Source: an uncultured Oscillibacter sp. (GTDB lineage: Bacteria; Bacillota; Clostridia; Oscillospirales; Oscillospiraceae). From it: a stretch of DNA of 20,744 nucleotides. Below the pieces are notes generated by a model. It saw only the letters and a list, made by a program, of their open reading frames with translations, made no database searches and was not told the DNA's origin. The stretch covers positions 1-20,744 of the forward strand of contig URKI01000037.1 of assembly GCA_900548505.1 (NCBI GenBank), written 5' to 3'. Position 1 is the first letter of the stretch; each line of letters opens with the position of its first letter. Shown piece after piece: positions 7,206 through 13,262 of the stretch. The position numbers and the translations under genes are program-made.

Positions 7206-7859
7206 ATGTGCCAATGCCATGACAGCTGCTGCTGTATCCCCGACGTGACGGTGGGGTCCACCGTCACCACCGCGCCCGGAACGGACGCCCGCGTGTGCGC
7301 CCATCCCACCCCCTGCGGCGTGGAGCTGTCATTTTATATTCCCCGGGGGGCGGACGGCGCCCCCGGCGCGGATGGTGCGCCCGGTACCCCAGGCGCCGAT
7401 GGTGCGCCCGGAGCGCCCGGTGCAGACGGAGCCCCAGGTGCGCCCGGTTTGCCCGGTATGAGCGCCGCCGCGTCCTTTGTCACCTTCATGCAGCAATTCC
7501 AAAACGGGACACCCATGACCCTTCTTCCCGCGGTGAGCGATCCCACCGGGCAGATCACCGCCCTCTCCGACACCCGGATCCAGCTCTCACCGGGGACGTA
7601 TTTCGTCTCCTATCACGTTTCCGCCGTGCTGGACACCGCCGGATATCTCCAGGTGACCCCGTCCTTCAGTGACCGGCCGTTTCTGGAATACGGCGTCTAC
7701 GGCCGCACGGGCATCGACAGCGTCAGCATGTCCGGGTCCAGCGCCTTTCTGGCGGTGATCCCGGAAGAGACGGTGTTCACCCTCAACATCAATACCAGCT
7801 CGGCCACCCGGGAGGGCGAAGCCACGCTGGTATTTTTAAAGCTCAATCTCCCCACCTGA
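7206..7859 (+). CDS. Collagen-like repeat protein with C-terminal beta-sandwich-type domain
   Basis: A 217-residue protein. The N-terminus is cysteine-rich (MCQCHDSCCC) with no signal peptide. A linker of the VGSTVTTAPGTDA...YIPRG type follows, which often precedes collagen-like stretches in Clostridia. Residues 48-84 are 12 Gly-X-Y triplets dominated by GAP and GAD. The remaining 130 residues end in a beta-rich domain (IQLSPGTYFVSYHVSA ... FTLNIN) resembling the C1q/TNF-like C-termini of BclA-type spore surface proteins. The start at 7206 is chosen because AAAGGAG lies 11 nt upstream; the ATG at 7185 would put that SD inside the gene. A spore or cell-surface trimeric filament is likely but inferred. 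A strong terminator follows directly. Confidence 0.85.
   Translation: MCQCHDSCCCIPDVTVGSTVTTAPGTDARVCAHPTPCGVELSFYIPRGADGAPGADGAPGTPGADGAPGAPGADGAPGAPGLPGMSAAASFVTFMQQFQNGTPMTLLPAVSDPTGQITALSDTRIQLSPGTYFVSYHVSAVLDTAGYLQVTPSFSDRPFLEYGVYGRTGIDSVSMSGSSAFLAVIPEETVFTLNINTSSATREGEATLVFLKLNLPT
7347..7457 (+). repeat. Gly-X-Y collagen-coding repeat
   Basis: Twelve in-frame 9-base triplet units plus a terminal glycine codon, encoding mostly GAP and GAD. The DNA repeats are imperfect (variable third bases), so the tract is moderately stable but could vary in length between strains. Confidence 0.9.
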
Positions 7860-7861
7860 GG

Positions 7862-7894
7862 AAAGGCCCCGGCCAAATGGCCGGGGCCTTTTTT
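7862..7894 (+). terminator. Rho-independent terminator after the collagen-like gene
   Basis: A perfect 13-bp stem (7862-7874 with 7879-7891) has an AAAT loop and runs into T6. It sits between this gene and the convergent ZIP gene. On the minus strand the trailing T-tract is short, so it may serve that gene less well. Confidence 0.9.
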
Positions 7895-7900
7895 GCCGCC

Positions 7901-8656
7901 TTATCCCAGCGACACGTCCAGCACCATCATCACCAGAAACCCCGTGATGAAGCCGCAGGTGCCGGAGCGTCCCTGGGCCTGGGGCACCAGCTCCTCCACC
8001 ACCACATACACCATGGCCCCGGCCGCAAAGCTCAAAAGCCACGGCATCAGGGGATGTACCGCTCCCGCCGCCAGCACCACCGCCACGCCGAACAGCGGCT
8101 CCACCGCCCCCGACGCCGCGCCGCCCAGAAAAGCCCTGAGCCGGGACGCTCCCGCCTGGCGCAGCGGCAATGAGATGGCCGCTCCCTCCGGGAAGTTCTG
8201 GATGCCGATGCCAAGGGCCAGCGCCGCGGCCCCTGCCGTCTCTCCGGCCCCCGCCAAGGCGAAGGCCAGGCCCACCGCCATGCCCTCGGGAATATTGTGG
8301 AGGGTGATAGCCGTCATCAAAAGGGCACTCTGGTGACGGGATTCCTCCCCCTCCGACCGGCGCAGAAACGGCACGCACGCGTCCAGCGCCGCCAGAAACA
8401 CCACCCCCAGCACCATGCCTCCCGCCGCCGGAACCCAGCCGGGCAATCCGCCGCTCTCTTCCGCCTGCTCGATAGCGGGCAACAGCAAACTCCACACGGA
8501 GGCCGCCGTCATCACGCCGCCGGCAAAGCCCAGCATGGCCTTCTGGTTTCCGGGTTTGGGCTCCCCGGACACGAAAAACACCGCCGCCGCGCCCAGGACG
8601 GTCATCAAGAAGGTGAACCCCGTCCCCGCGGCCGCGCGGCAAAGCGCATACCACAT
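7901..8656 (-). CDS. ZIP-family divalent metal transporter
   Basis: A 251-residue polytopic membrane protein with about eight hydrophobic segments. The paired metal-site motifs of the ZIP family are clear: HNIPEG (120-125) in helix IV and QNFPEG (153-158) in helix V, where N replaces the more common H-rich pattern. VEELVP (220-225) is near the C-terminus. The loop between helices III and IV is short and charged (RRSEGEESRHQ), with one histidine. It should import zinc or related divalent metals; the exact ion cannot be told. The start at 8656 has GAGG about 8 nt upstream. It is transcribed divergently from the guanine deaminase gene and is monocistronic. Confidence 0.93.
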   Translation of the reverse strand: MWYALCRAAAGTGFTFLMTVLGAAAVFFVSGEPKPGNQKAMLGFAGGVMTAASVWSLLLPAIEQAEESGGLPGWVPAAGGMVLGVVFLAALDACVPFLRRSEGEESRHQSALLMTAITLHNIPEGMAVGLAFALAGAGETAGAAALALGIGIQNFPEGAAISLPLRQAGASRLRAFLGGAASGAVEPLFGVAVVLAAGAVHPLMPWLLSFAAGAMVYVVVEELVPQAQGRSGTCGFITGFLVMMVLDVSLG

Positions 8657-8734
8657 CGCTCTCGCCTCATTTCAGATTCGGGCGGAGGACCGCCCGTATG
8701 CCAGTATAGCCGCCGCCGGGGGCAAAGGTGCCAC

Positions 8735-8763
8735 TTGCTTTTCCAGATGGCGTGTGCTATGGT
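8735..8763 (+). promoter_or_regulatory. Likely promoter of the guanine riboswitch/deaminase transcript
   Basis: TTGCTT (8735-8740) and TATGGT (8758-8763) are separated by 17 nt. A TG one base before the -10 gives an extended -10. The predicted start near 8770 leaves about 20 nt before the riboswitch P1 stem. Confidence 0.6.
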
Positions 8764-8787
8764 GTAAATAACGGCATACAACTGAAA

Positions 8788-8862
8788 AGGACTCATATAA
8801 TTTCGCTTGTACATGGCGCGAAAGTTTCTACGGAGCCGCCAAAGGCTTCTCTATGGGTGTCT
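8788..8862 (+). promoter_or_regulatory. Purine riboswitch aptamer, guanine-type, with variant loops
   Basis: The conserved core is easily read. P1 5' strand ACTCATA (8791-8797) flows into TAAT. P2 is TTTCGC (8801-8806)/GCGAAA (8818-8823), with ATGG ending loop L2. The junction AGTTTCTAC (8823-8831) keeps the uracils that contact the purine. P3 GGAGCC (8832-8837)/GGCTTC (8844-8849) has loop GCCAAA. P1 closes with TATGGGT (8852-8858). The base before TATGGG is C (8851), the specificity position that selects guanine over adenine. L2 is longer and L3 different from the Bacillus xpt form, but L3 CC and L2 GG can still make the loop-loop kiss. It lies in the leader of the guanine deaminase gene, which fits guanine sensing. 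Confidence 0.88.
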
Positions 8863-8903
8863 GGCCGGAGGATACGCTCCTCCGGTCGGGCGCTCCTTTT
8901 TTT
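8863..8903 (+). terminator. Riboswitch expression platform with T7 run
   Basis: A 10-bp hairpin GGCCGGAGGA (8863-8872)/TCCTCCGGTC (8878-8887) with one G-U pair is followed by GGGCGCTCC and T7 (8897-8903). The hairpin is 9 nt from the T-run, so it is not a classic terminator alone. The segment 8889-8896 (GGCGCTCC) can pair with the P3 5' strand 8832-8840, which would put a stem directly at the T-run. Regulated termination is likely; the direction of control is inferred. Confidence 0.6.
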
Positions 8904-8961
8904 GTGCCGCGTACAAACGGGCTCAGGCCCGGAAAAAGCGCCCATGGCGCGGGAGGTTATT

Positions 8962-10233
8962 ATGGCTCTTACGATTCTGCACGGCACCATCATCTCGTCC
9001 CCGGCACCGGGAAAGCTGGACATCACCCCCGGCGGGTACCTGATCGCCCAGGACGGCCGCATCCGCGGCGTTTACGCCGCGCTGCCGGAATGCTATGCCG
9101 GCGCGCCGGTAGAGGAATACGGCGAGGCCCTCATTCTGCCCGCTTTCTGCGATCTCCACCTGCACGCCCCCCAGTACCCCATGCTGGGCACCGGCATGGA
9201 CCTGCCCCTGCTGGACTGGCTCAACACCTACACCTTCCCGGCGGAGGCCCGCTTCGCAGACCCGGACTATGCCCGGGACGTCTACCGCAAGCTGGCCGCC
9301 GAGCTCATTGAAAACGGCACCACCCGGGTGTGCATGTTCTCCTCCCTCCACACAGAAGCCACCTGGATTTTGATGGAGGAGCTGGAGCGGGCCGGTGTCA
9401 CCGGCTATGTGGGCAAGGTGAACATGGACCGCAACGGTCTGCCCGGCGTACTGCAGGAGGAGACGGCCGAGTCCATCCATGAGACGGAGCGCTGGCTGGA
9501 GCGGTGCAGCGACTTTACCCGCATCCATCCCATCCTCACCCCCCGGTTCACCCCCTCCTGCACGGATGAACTGATGGCGTGGCTGGGCCGCAAGGCCGCC
9601 GAGACGGGCCTGCCCATCCAGTCCCACCTGTCGGAAAATGACCGGGAGGTGGCCTGGGTCCGGGAGCTCCACCCGGACTGCGATCAGTACTGGGAGAGCT
9701 ACCGGAAGTTCGGCCTCTGGAACGACCGCACCCTCATGGCCCACTGCGTCTGGTCCGATGAGCGGGAGCGCGACGCCATGCGCAAGGCGGGCGTGACGGT
9801 GGTCCACTGCCCGGACTCCAACGTGAACGTATGCTCCGGCACGGCGCCGGTACGGGCCATGCTTCAGGAGGGGCTGAAAGTGGCCCTGGGCACGGACATT
9901 GCCGGCGGCGACCACATCTCCATGTTCGACGCGGTCACCGCCGCCATCCGGGCCTCCAAGGTGCGGCAGATGACCGACCCGGCCCGGCCGGACTTCCTCA
10001 CCGTGGCGGAGGCGTGGTATCTGGGCACCTCCGCCGGAGCGGCCTTTTTCGGTGATGCGCCGGGCTTTGCGCCGGGCAACGCCCTCCACGCCATCGTCCT
10101 TTCCGACAGCGACCTGCCCCAGTCCCATCCCCTCTCCCCTGCCGAGCGGCTGGAGCGGTGCATGTACCGGCGGCAGCGCGATGCCATCCGGGCCGTGTGG
10201 AGCGACGGCCGGAAGGTCTACACCGGCCGGTAA
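8962..10233 (+). CDS. guaD: Guanine deaminase
   Basis: A 423-residue amidohydrolase that converts guanine to xanthine and ammonia, a step in purine salvage or breakdown. The zinc-binding HLH motif is at 66-68 (CDLHLHAPQYP). The guanine-binding PRFTPSC segment is at 194-200. The other metal/catalytic positions appear as SHLSEN (H222, E225), H261 in MAHCVW, and D312 in GTDIAGGD. All are as expected for the cytoplasmic GuaD family. The start at 8962 has GGGAGG 6 nt upstream. Frames extending to 8728 run through the riboswitch and are not translated. It is a single-gene transcript with a riboswitch leader and a bidirectional terminator. No xanthine transporter or dehydrogenase is nearby. Confidence 0.95.
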   Translation: MALTILHGTIISSPAPGKLDITPGGYLIAQDGRIRGVYAALPECYAGAPVEEYGEALILPAFCDLHLHAPQYPMLGTGMDLPLLDWLNTYTFPAEARFADPDYARDVYRKLAAELIENGTTRVCMFSSLHTEATWILMEELERAGVTGYVGKVNMDRNGLPGVLQEETAESIHETERWLERCSDFTRIHPILTPRFTPSCTDELMAWLGRKAAETGLPIQSHLSENDREVAWVRELHPDCDQYWESYRKFGLWNDRTLMAHCVWSDERERDAMRKAGVTVVHCPDSNVNVCSGTAPVRAMLQEGLKVALGTDIAGGDHISMFDAVTAAIRASKVRQMTDPARPDFLTVAEAWYLGTSAGAAFFGDAPGFAPGNALHAIVLSDSDLPQSHPLSPAERLERCMYRRQRDAIRAVWSDGRKVYTGR

Positions 10234-10240
10234 ACCGCGC

Positions 10241-10272
10241 AAAAAAAGAGAGCCTTCCGGCTCTCTTTTTTT
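10241..10272. terminator. Bidirectional terminator between guaD and the ABC permease
   Basis: A perfect 14-bp stem (10241-10254 with 10259-10272) has a TTCC loop, with A7 on one side and T7 on the other. It serves guaD on the plus strand and the ABC operon on the minus strand. Confidence 0.93.
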
Positions 10273-10273
10273 C

Positions 10274-11086
10274 TTACTCCAGATTCAGATGGCGCTTGAG
10301 GAAATACGCGGTGACCGCGTAGAAAATGGCGCCGTAGATCACCACGCCGACGATCATGATTCCCATGCCGATGTGGATGCCCAGCATGGGCGTGATGTGG
10401 ATATCCACATTCATCAGAAGATGGTGCAGGGGCGACTCGTCCAGGGCCAGGAGCAAAAACGTGCCCAGGATCTGCATGGCGAACTGGAACAGGAAGAAAA
10501 ACGCCACCGACCAGGCCATTTTGTGGTTGGGGCGGCTGTAGCCCACCGCCATGGCGGCGTAGAACTGCAGGGCAAAGGCCACGCACCCCAAAAAGCACAG
10601 GGCCGCGAACTCCAGCACGATGGCCGTACCGTTGAGGGCGTAATAAGCGGTCATGGCATCGAATACATACCCGATCTCCTGGATGAACGCCGGCAGGAAC
10701 GTGCCGTCCACGCTCATGACCAGCATGGAAACCATCACCGCCGCGCCCGTGGCCAAAAACCACACAGTGGAGACGATGAGCTTGCTCCAGATGTGCTGGT
10801 GGACGGACACCGGCAGGGTGAACATCAGATAGCCCTCATCGGTGAGAAGGCTGCGGTAAAACCGCTGGATCATGAGGCCAAAGGCGGCAAAGCACACGCC
10901 CAGGATGGCCACCACATAGGCCATGGCCAGTACGCCCCCCAGCATCCGCAGCAGGCGGCTGTCCGCATGATTCAAAACCTGGATGGACACGCGCATACCC
11001 AGTGACGTGGCCAGCAGCACCAGGTACAGCGGGCCCATGATGCGCCCGGTGGCACGGAACTCGTGCTTCAAGAGTTTACTCAGCAT
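10274..11086 (-). CDS. ABC-2-type transporter permease
   Basis: A 270-residue membrane protein with about six hydrophobic helices and a short cytoplasmic N-terminus (MLSKLLKHEFRATGR) typical of ABC-2 permeases. It is the membrane partner of the ATPase encoded immediately upstream: its ATG at 11086 overlaps that gene's stop (ATGCTGA), and GGGAGG lies 7 nt upstream. With a GntR gene in the same operon, the set resembles the Bacillus YtrABC-type transporters, which respond to cell-wall-active compounds. The substrate is unknown; export of a peptide or lipid-linked molecule is only a guess. Confidence 0.9.
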   Translation of the reverse strand: MLSKLLKHEFRATGRIMGPLYLVLLATSLGMRVSIQVLNHADSRLLRMLGGVLAMAYVVAILGVCFAAFGLMIQRFYRSLLTDEGYLMFTLPVSVHQHIWSKLIVSTVWFLATGAAVMVSMLVMSVDGTFLPAFIQEIGYVFDAMTAYYALNGTAIVLEFAALCFLGCVAFALQFYAAMAVGYSRPNHKMAWSVAFFFLFQFAMQILGTFLLLALDESPLHHLLMNVDIHITPMLGIHIGMGIMIVGVVIYGAIFYAVTAYFLKRHLNLE

Positions 11087-11775
11087 TTGAACACCTCCCG
11101 GAACAGCGCGTCCACGCTCATGCCCTTTTCCTCCCGGATCTCATCCACCGTGGAGTGGAGCACCAGGCGGCCCTGGTTGATGAAAATGACCTCGTCCAGC
11201 ACTTTTTCCACATCGGCGATCAGATGGGTGGAGATCACCACCGCCGCCTCGGGGTTGTAGTTGCCGATGATGGTGGATAGGATGTAGTCCCGGGTGGCCG
11301 GGTCCACGCCGCCGATGGGCTCATCCAGAAGATAGAGCTTGGCCGCCCGGCTCATGACCATGATGAGCTGCACCTTTTCCCGGGTGCCCTTGCTCATCTG
11401 CTTGATGCGCTGGCCCGGCCGGATACCCAGGTGCTCCAGCATCTCCCGGGCCACCTGGGGCCGGAAGTCTGCGTAGAAGTCGGCGTAAAACTCTATCAGC
11501 TGCTCCACGGACATCCAGGTGGGGATGGCCGTGCGCTCGCTGAGGTAGCTCACCAGGGAATGGCTCTCCTTGCCCGGCGTCATGCCGCAGATGGTCACCT
11601 CCCCCTCCGTGGGGGTCAAAAGGCCGTTGGCCAGCTTGATGAGCGTGGTCTTGCCGCTGCCGTTGGGGCCCAGCAGTCCCACGATGTGGCCCGGCTCGAT
11701 CTGCAGATCCACGCACTCCAGCGCCTGAACATGGCCGTAGCGCTTACTTAAATTCTTACATTCCAGAACCGACAT
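11080..11775 (-). CDS. ABC transporter ATP-binding protein
   Basis: A 231-residue ATPase with all core motifs. Walker A is GPNGSGKTT (36-44). The signature region is MSKGTREKVQL (127-137) in place of LSGGQ, a common variant in YtrB/CcmA-like subfamilies. Walker B is LYLLDEP (147-153), with the GGVDP D-loop after it and the H-loop ISTH (H184). It powers the permease encoded next. The start at 11775 (MSVLECKN) has GGAGGG about 8 nt upstream and lies inside the end of the GntR gene (20-bp overlap), so the three genes are translationally coupled. Longer frames upstream are artefacts of that overlap. Confidence 0.94.
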   Translation of the reverse strand: MSVLECKNLSKRYGHVQALECVDLQIEPGHIVGLLGPNGSGKTTLIKLANGLLTPTEGEVTICGMTPGKESHSLVSYLSERTAIPTWMSVEQLIEFYADFYADFRPQVAREMLEHLGIRPGQRIKQMSKGTREKVQLIMVMSRAAKLYLLDEPIGGVDPATRDYILSTIIGNYNPEAAVVISTHLIADVEKVLDEVIFINQGRLVLHSTVDEIREEKGMSVDALFREVFKC

Positions 11776-12148
11776 GTTCTGTTCCCTCCTTGTCCGTCTC
11801 CTGCCGCAGAAGCGACACGATCTCCTCTTCCCGATAACCCAGGCGGCCCATGGTCTCCACAAAAGTGCAGATATGCCGCCGGGCCAGCTCCCGTTTCGCG
11901 TTTTCGATCATCTTGTGGTCCTCTGTTACAAATCTGCCCGCCGTGCGCTGGCTGTACACCAGTCCCTGCCGCTCCAGCTCCGCCAGTGCCCGCTGCATGG
12001 TGTTTGGGTTCACCCCGGCCTCCGTGGCCAGGTCCCGCACCGACGGCAGCCGTTCTCCCGGCGCGAACACGCCGGAGGCGATGCCCACCTGGATCTGCTC
12101 GATCAGCTGGGCGTACACCGGCGCGTCATTGGAGATCTGCCATTTCAT
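11756..12148 (-). CDS. GntR-family regulator, YtrA subfamily
   Basis: A 130-residue regulator with a winged helix-turn-helix (about 10-75: YAQLIEQIQVGIASGVF, ERLPSVRDLATEAGVNPNTMQRALAELE, GLVYSQRTAGRFV) and only a short helical C-terminus of about 50 residues. This is the YtrA layout, which lacks a large ligand domain. Such proteins usually repress their own operon with a downstream ABC transporter, as here. The start at 12148 has AGAGGAGG about 6 nt upstream. A perfect 9-bp inverted repeat overlaps its promoter -10. Release by cell-wall stress is known for some family members; the trigger here is unknown. Confidence 0.92.
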   Translation of the reverse strand: MKWQISNDAPVYAQLIEQIQVGIASGVFAPGERLPSVRDLATEAGVNPNTMQRALAELERQGLVYSQRTAGRFVTEDHKMIENAKRELARRHICTFVETMGRLGYREEEIVSLLRQETDKEGTEHVGSGM

Positions 12149-12175
12149 CGCGTGCCTCCTCTCGCGTTTGTATTG

Positions 12176-12197
12176 TTGTATTAAGTGATTAATACAA
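12176..12197. promoter_or_regulatory. Likely GntR/YtrA operator
   Basis: Perfect inverted repeat TTGTATTAA-N4-TTAATACAA. It overlaps the -10 of the GntR operon promoter by four bases, so binding would block transcription. The 22-bp length and dyad fit a dimeric GntR regulator. A half-site-like TTGTATT precedes it at 12169-12175. Confidence 0.75.
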
Positions 12198-12221
12198 TAG
12201 CACAGTTTCAGGATTTGTCAA
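12194..12221 (-). promoter_or_regulatory. Promoter of the GntR-ABC operon
   Basis: On the minus strand a consensus TTGACA (12221-12216) is followed after 16 nt by TATTGT (12199-12194) with an extended -10 TGC. The leader is about 40 nt. Confidence 0.75.
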
Positions 12222-12246
12222 GGGGTCGGCCCAAAATTTTTGCGGC

Positions 12247-12290
12247 AAAAAACGCCCCCGGAGGAAGGTTCCTCCGGGGGGCGTTTTCCA
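12247..12290 (-). terminator. Terminator downstream of the HAD phosphatase gene
   Basis: A long GC-rich stem (about 12251-12266 with 12269-12285, one bulged G) is followed on the minus strand by T6. Confidence 0.9.
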
Positions 12291-12311
12291 CTTCGTATGT
12301 GCAGAGCCGGC

Positions 12312-13157
12312 TCAGCGGTACTTCTGCTCCAGACGGGCCACCACGTCCGCCAGGGCGTCGTGGTCACAGTCGGCCACCACGGTGGCGCCGCTCTGCCGCA
12401 CGGCCTCCACGCAGTTGGCCGGGGCAAAGCCCTCCGCGGCAATGGCCAGCATGCTCAGGTCGTTGGCCTCGTCTCCCACGCAGTACACATGGGCCGCTTC
12501 GATGCCCAGCCGCTGGGCCAAGCGGGCCACCATGCCGCCCTTATTGGCGCCCCGGGCCGTCATCTCCAGCAGGGTACGGTCGGAGAAGAACACCTCGTAG
12601 CCGCCGATCCAGGGCTGGGAGAGCAGAAACGCCCGGATGTCCAACAGCGTCTCGTGGCAGTCCTCGAACATGAGCTTGGTCATGGGCCGGGGGATGTCCA
12701 TAATGGAAGCGTCCTCGTGGACGGCCACATGGGTCACATGCTCATGCTGGCGAGTATAGAGGTTGGGCCGCACAGCGTGGATGACGTTTTCCAGCGGGTA
12801 GGCCTCCACTGCCGTGGTGGGGAAGCGCTCCAGCACCTCCTGGCACCGCTGGCTCACCACCTCGTCCAGCATGATGATGTCCAGATACTCCCGGGCCTGG
12901 AAGTCGTACAGCGCCGCACCGTTGCAGATGACGGCGGGGCTGTTGGTGGGGATGTCGTCCACCAGCTTTTCGATGGCCGCCAGGGCCCGGCCGGTGGCCA
13001 GGGCAAAGCGGCCGCCCTGGGCCATGAAGTACTCCAGGGCCGCCCGGTTCCCCTCCGACAGCCGGGGCACCGGCGCGCCGGTGCGGCGGGGGACCTCCGT
13101 ATTCAAAAGGGTGTTGTCAAAATCGCTGGCCAGCAGCACGCCGTCAAAGATTCCCAT
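12312..13157 (-). CDS. Cof-type HAD-superfamily phosphatase
   Basis: A 281-residue cytosolic hydrolase of the Cof/IIB subfamily. Motif I is DFDNTLL with nucleophile D12 and acid D14. Motif II is ATGR (54-57). The basic residue is K206 in RGANKGG. Motif III/IV is GDEANDLSML (228-237). A cap domain sits between motifs II and III. Family members dephosphorylate sugar phosphates, FMN or pyridoxal phosphate; the substrate cannot be predicted. The start at 13157 has GGAGGAG about 7 nt upstream. It follows ricT on the same strand, but the ricT terminator lies between; I see no clear separate promoter in the 60-bp gap. Confidence 0.92.
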   Translation of the reverse strand: MGIFDGVLLASDFDNTLLNTEVPRRTGAPVPRLSEGNRAALEYFMAQGGRFALATGRALAAIEKLVDDIPTNSPAVICNGAALYDFQAREYLDIIMLDEVVSQRCQEVLERFPTTAVEAYPLENVIHAVRPNLYTRQHEHVTHVAVHEDASIMDIPRPMTKLMFEDCHETLLDIRAFLLSQPWIGGYEVFFSDRTLLEMTARGANKGGMVARLAQRLGIEAAHVYCVGDEANDLSMLAIAAEGFAPANCVEAVRQSGATVVADCDHDALADVVARLEQKYR

Positions 13158-13219
13158 AGGTCAGCTCCTCCGTATGGATGTAAAGATCAGGCCGCCCGGC
13201 ACATGGCACCGACAACGGC

Positions 13220-13252
13220 AAAATCCCGCCGCCCGCGTTTGCGGACGGCGGG
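13220..13252 (-). terminator. Terminator downstream of ricT
   Basis: A 12-bp stem with one mismatch (13225-13236 with 13241-13252) and GTTT loop, followed on the minus strand by ATTTT. The T-tract is short, so some read-through into the HAD gene is possible. Confidence 0.7.
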
Positions 13253-13262
13253 AACGTATGGC

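Noticed and set aside
5888..7309. 473-codon frame antisense to cinA
   Set aside because: A shadow of GC-rich cinA coding sequence; no start signal or family match.
7347..7457. Short GC-rich repeats considered as a CRISPR-like or tandem non-coding array
   Set aside because: They are in-frame Gly-X-Y codons with variable third positions; no spacers and no cas genes.
8728..8961. N-terminal extension of guanine deaminase
   Set aside because: The extension is the translated riboswitch leader; the start at 8962 has a proper SD and gives the family N-terminus.
8923..10242. 439-codon frame antisense to guaD
   Set aside because: A shadow of the guanine deaminase gene; G/V/H-rich translation with no motif.
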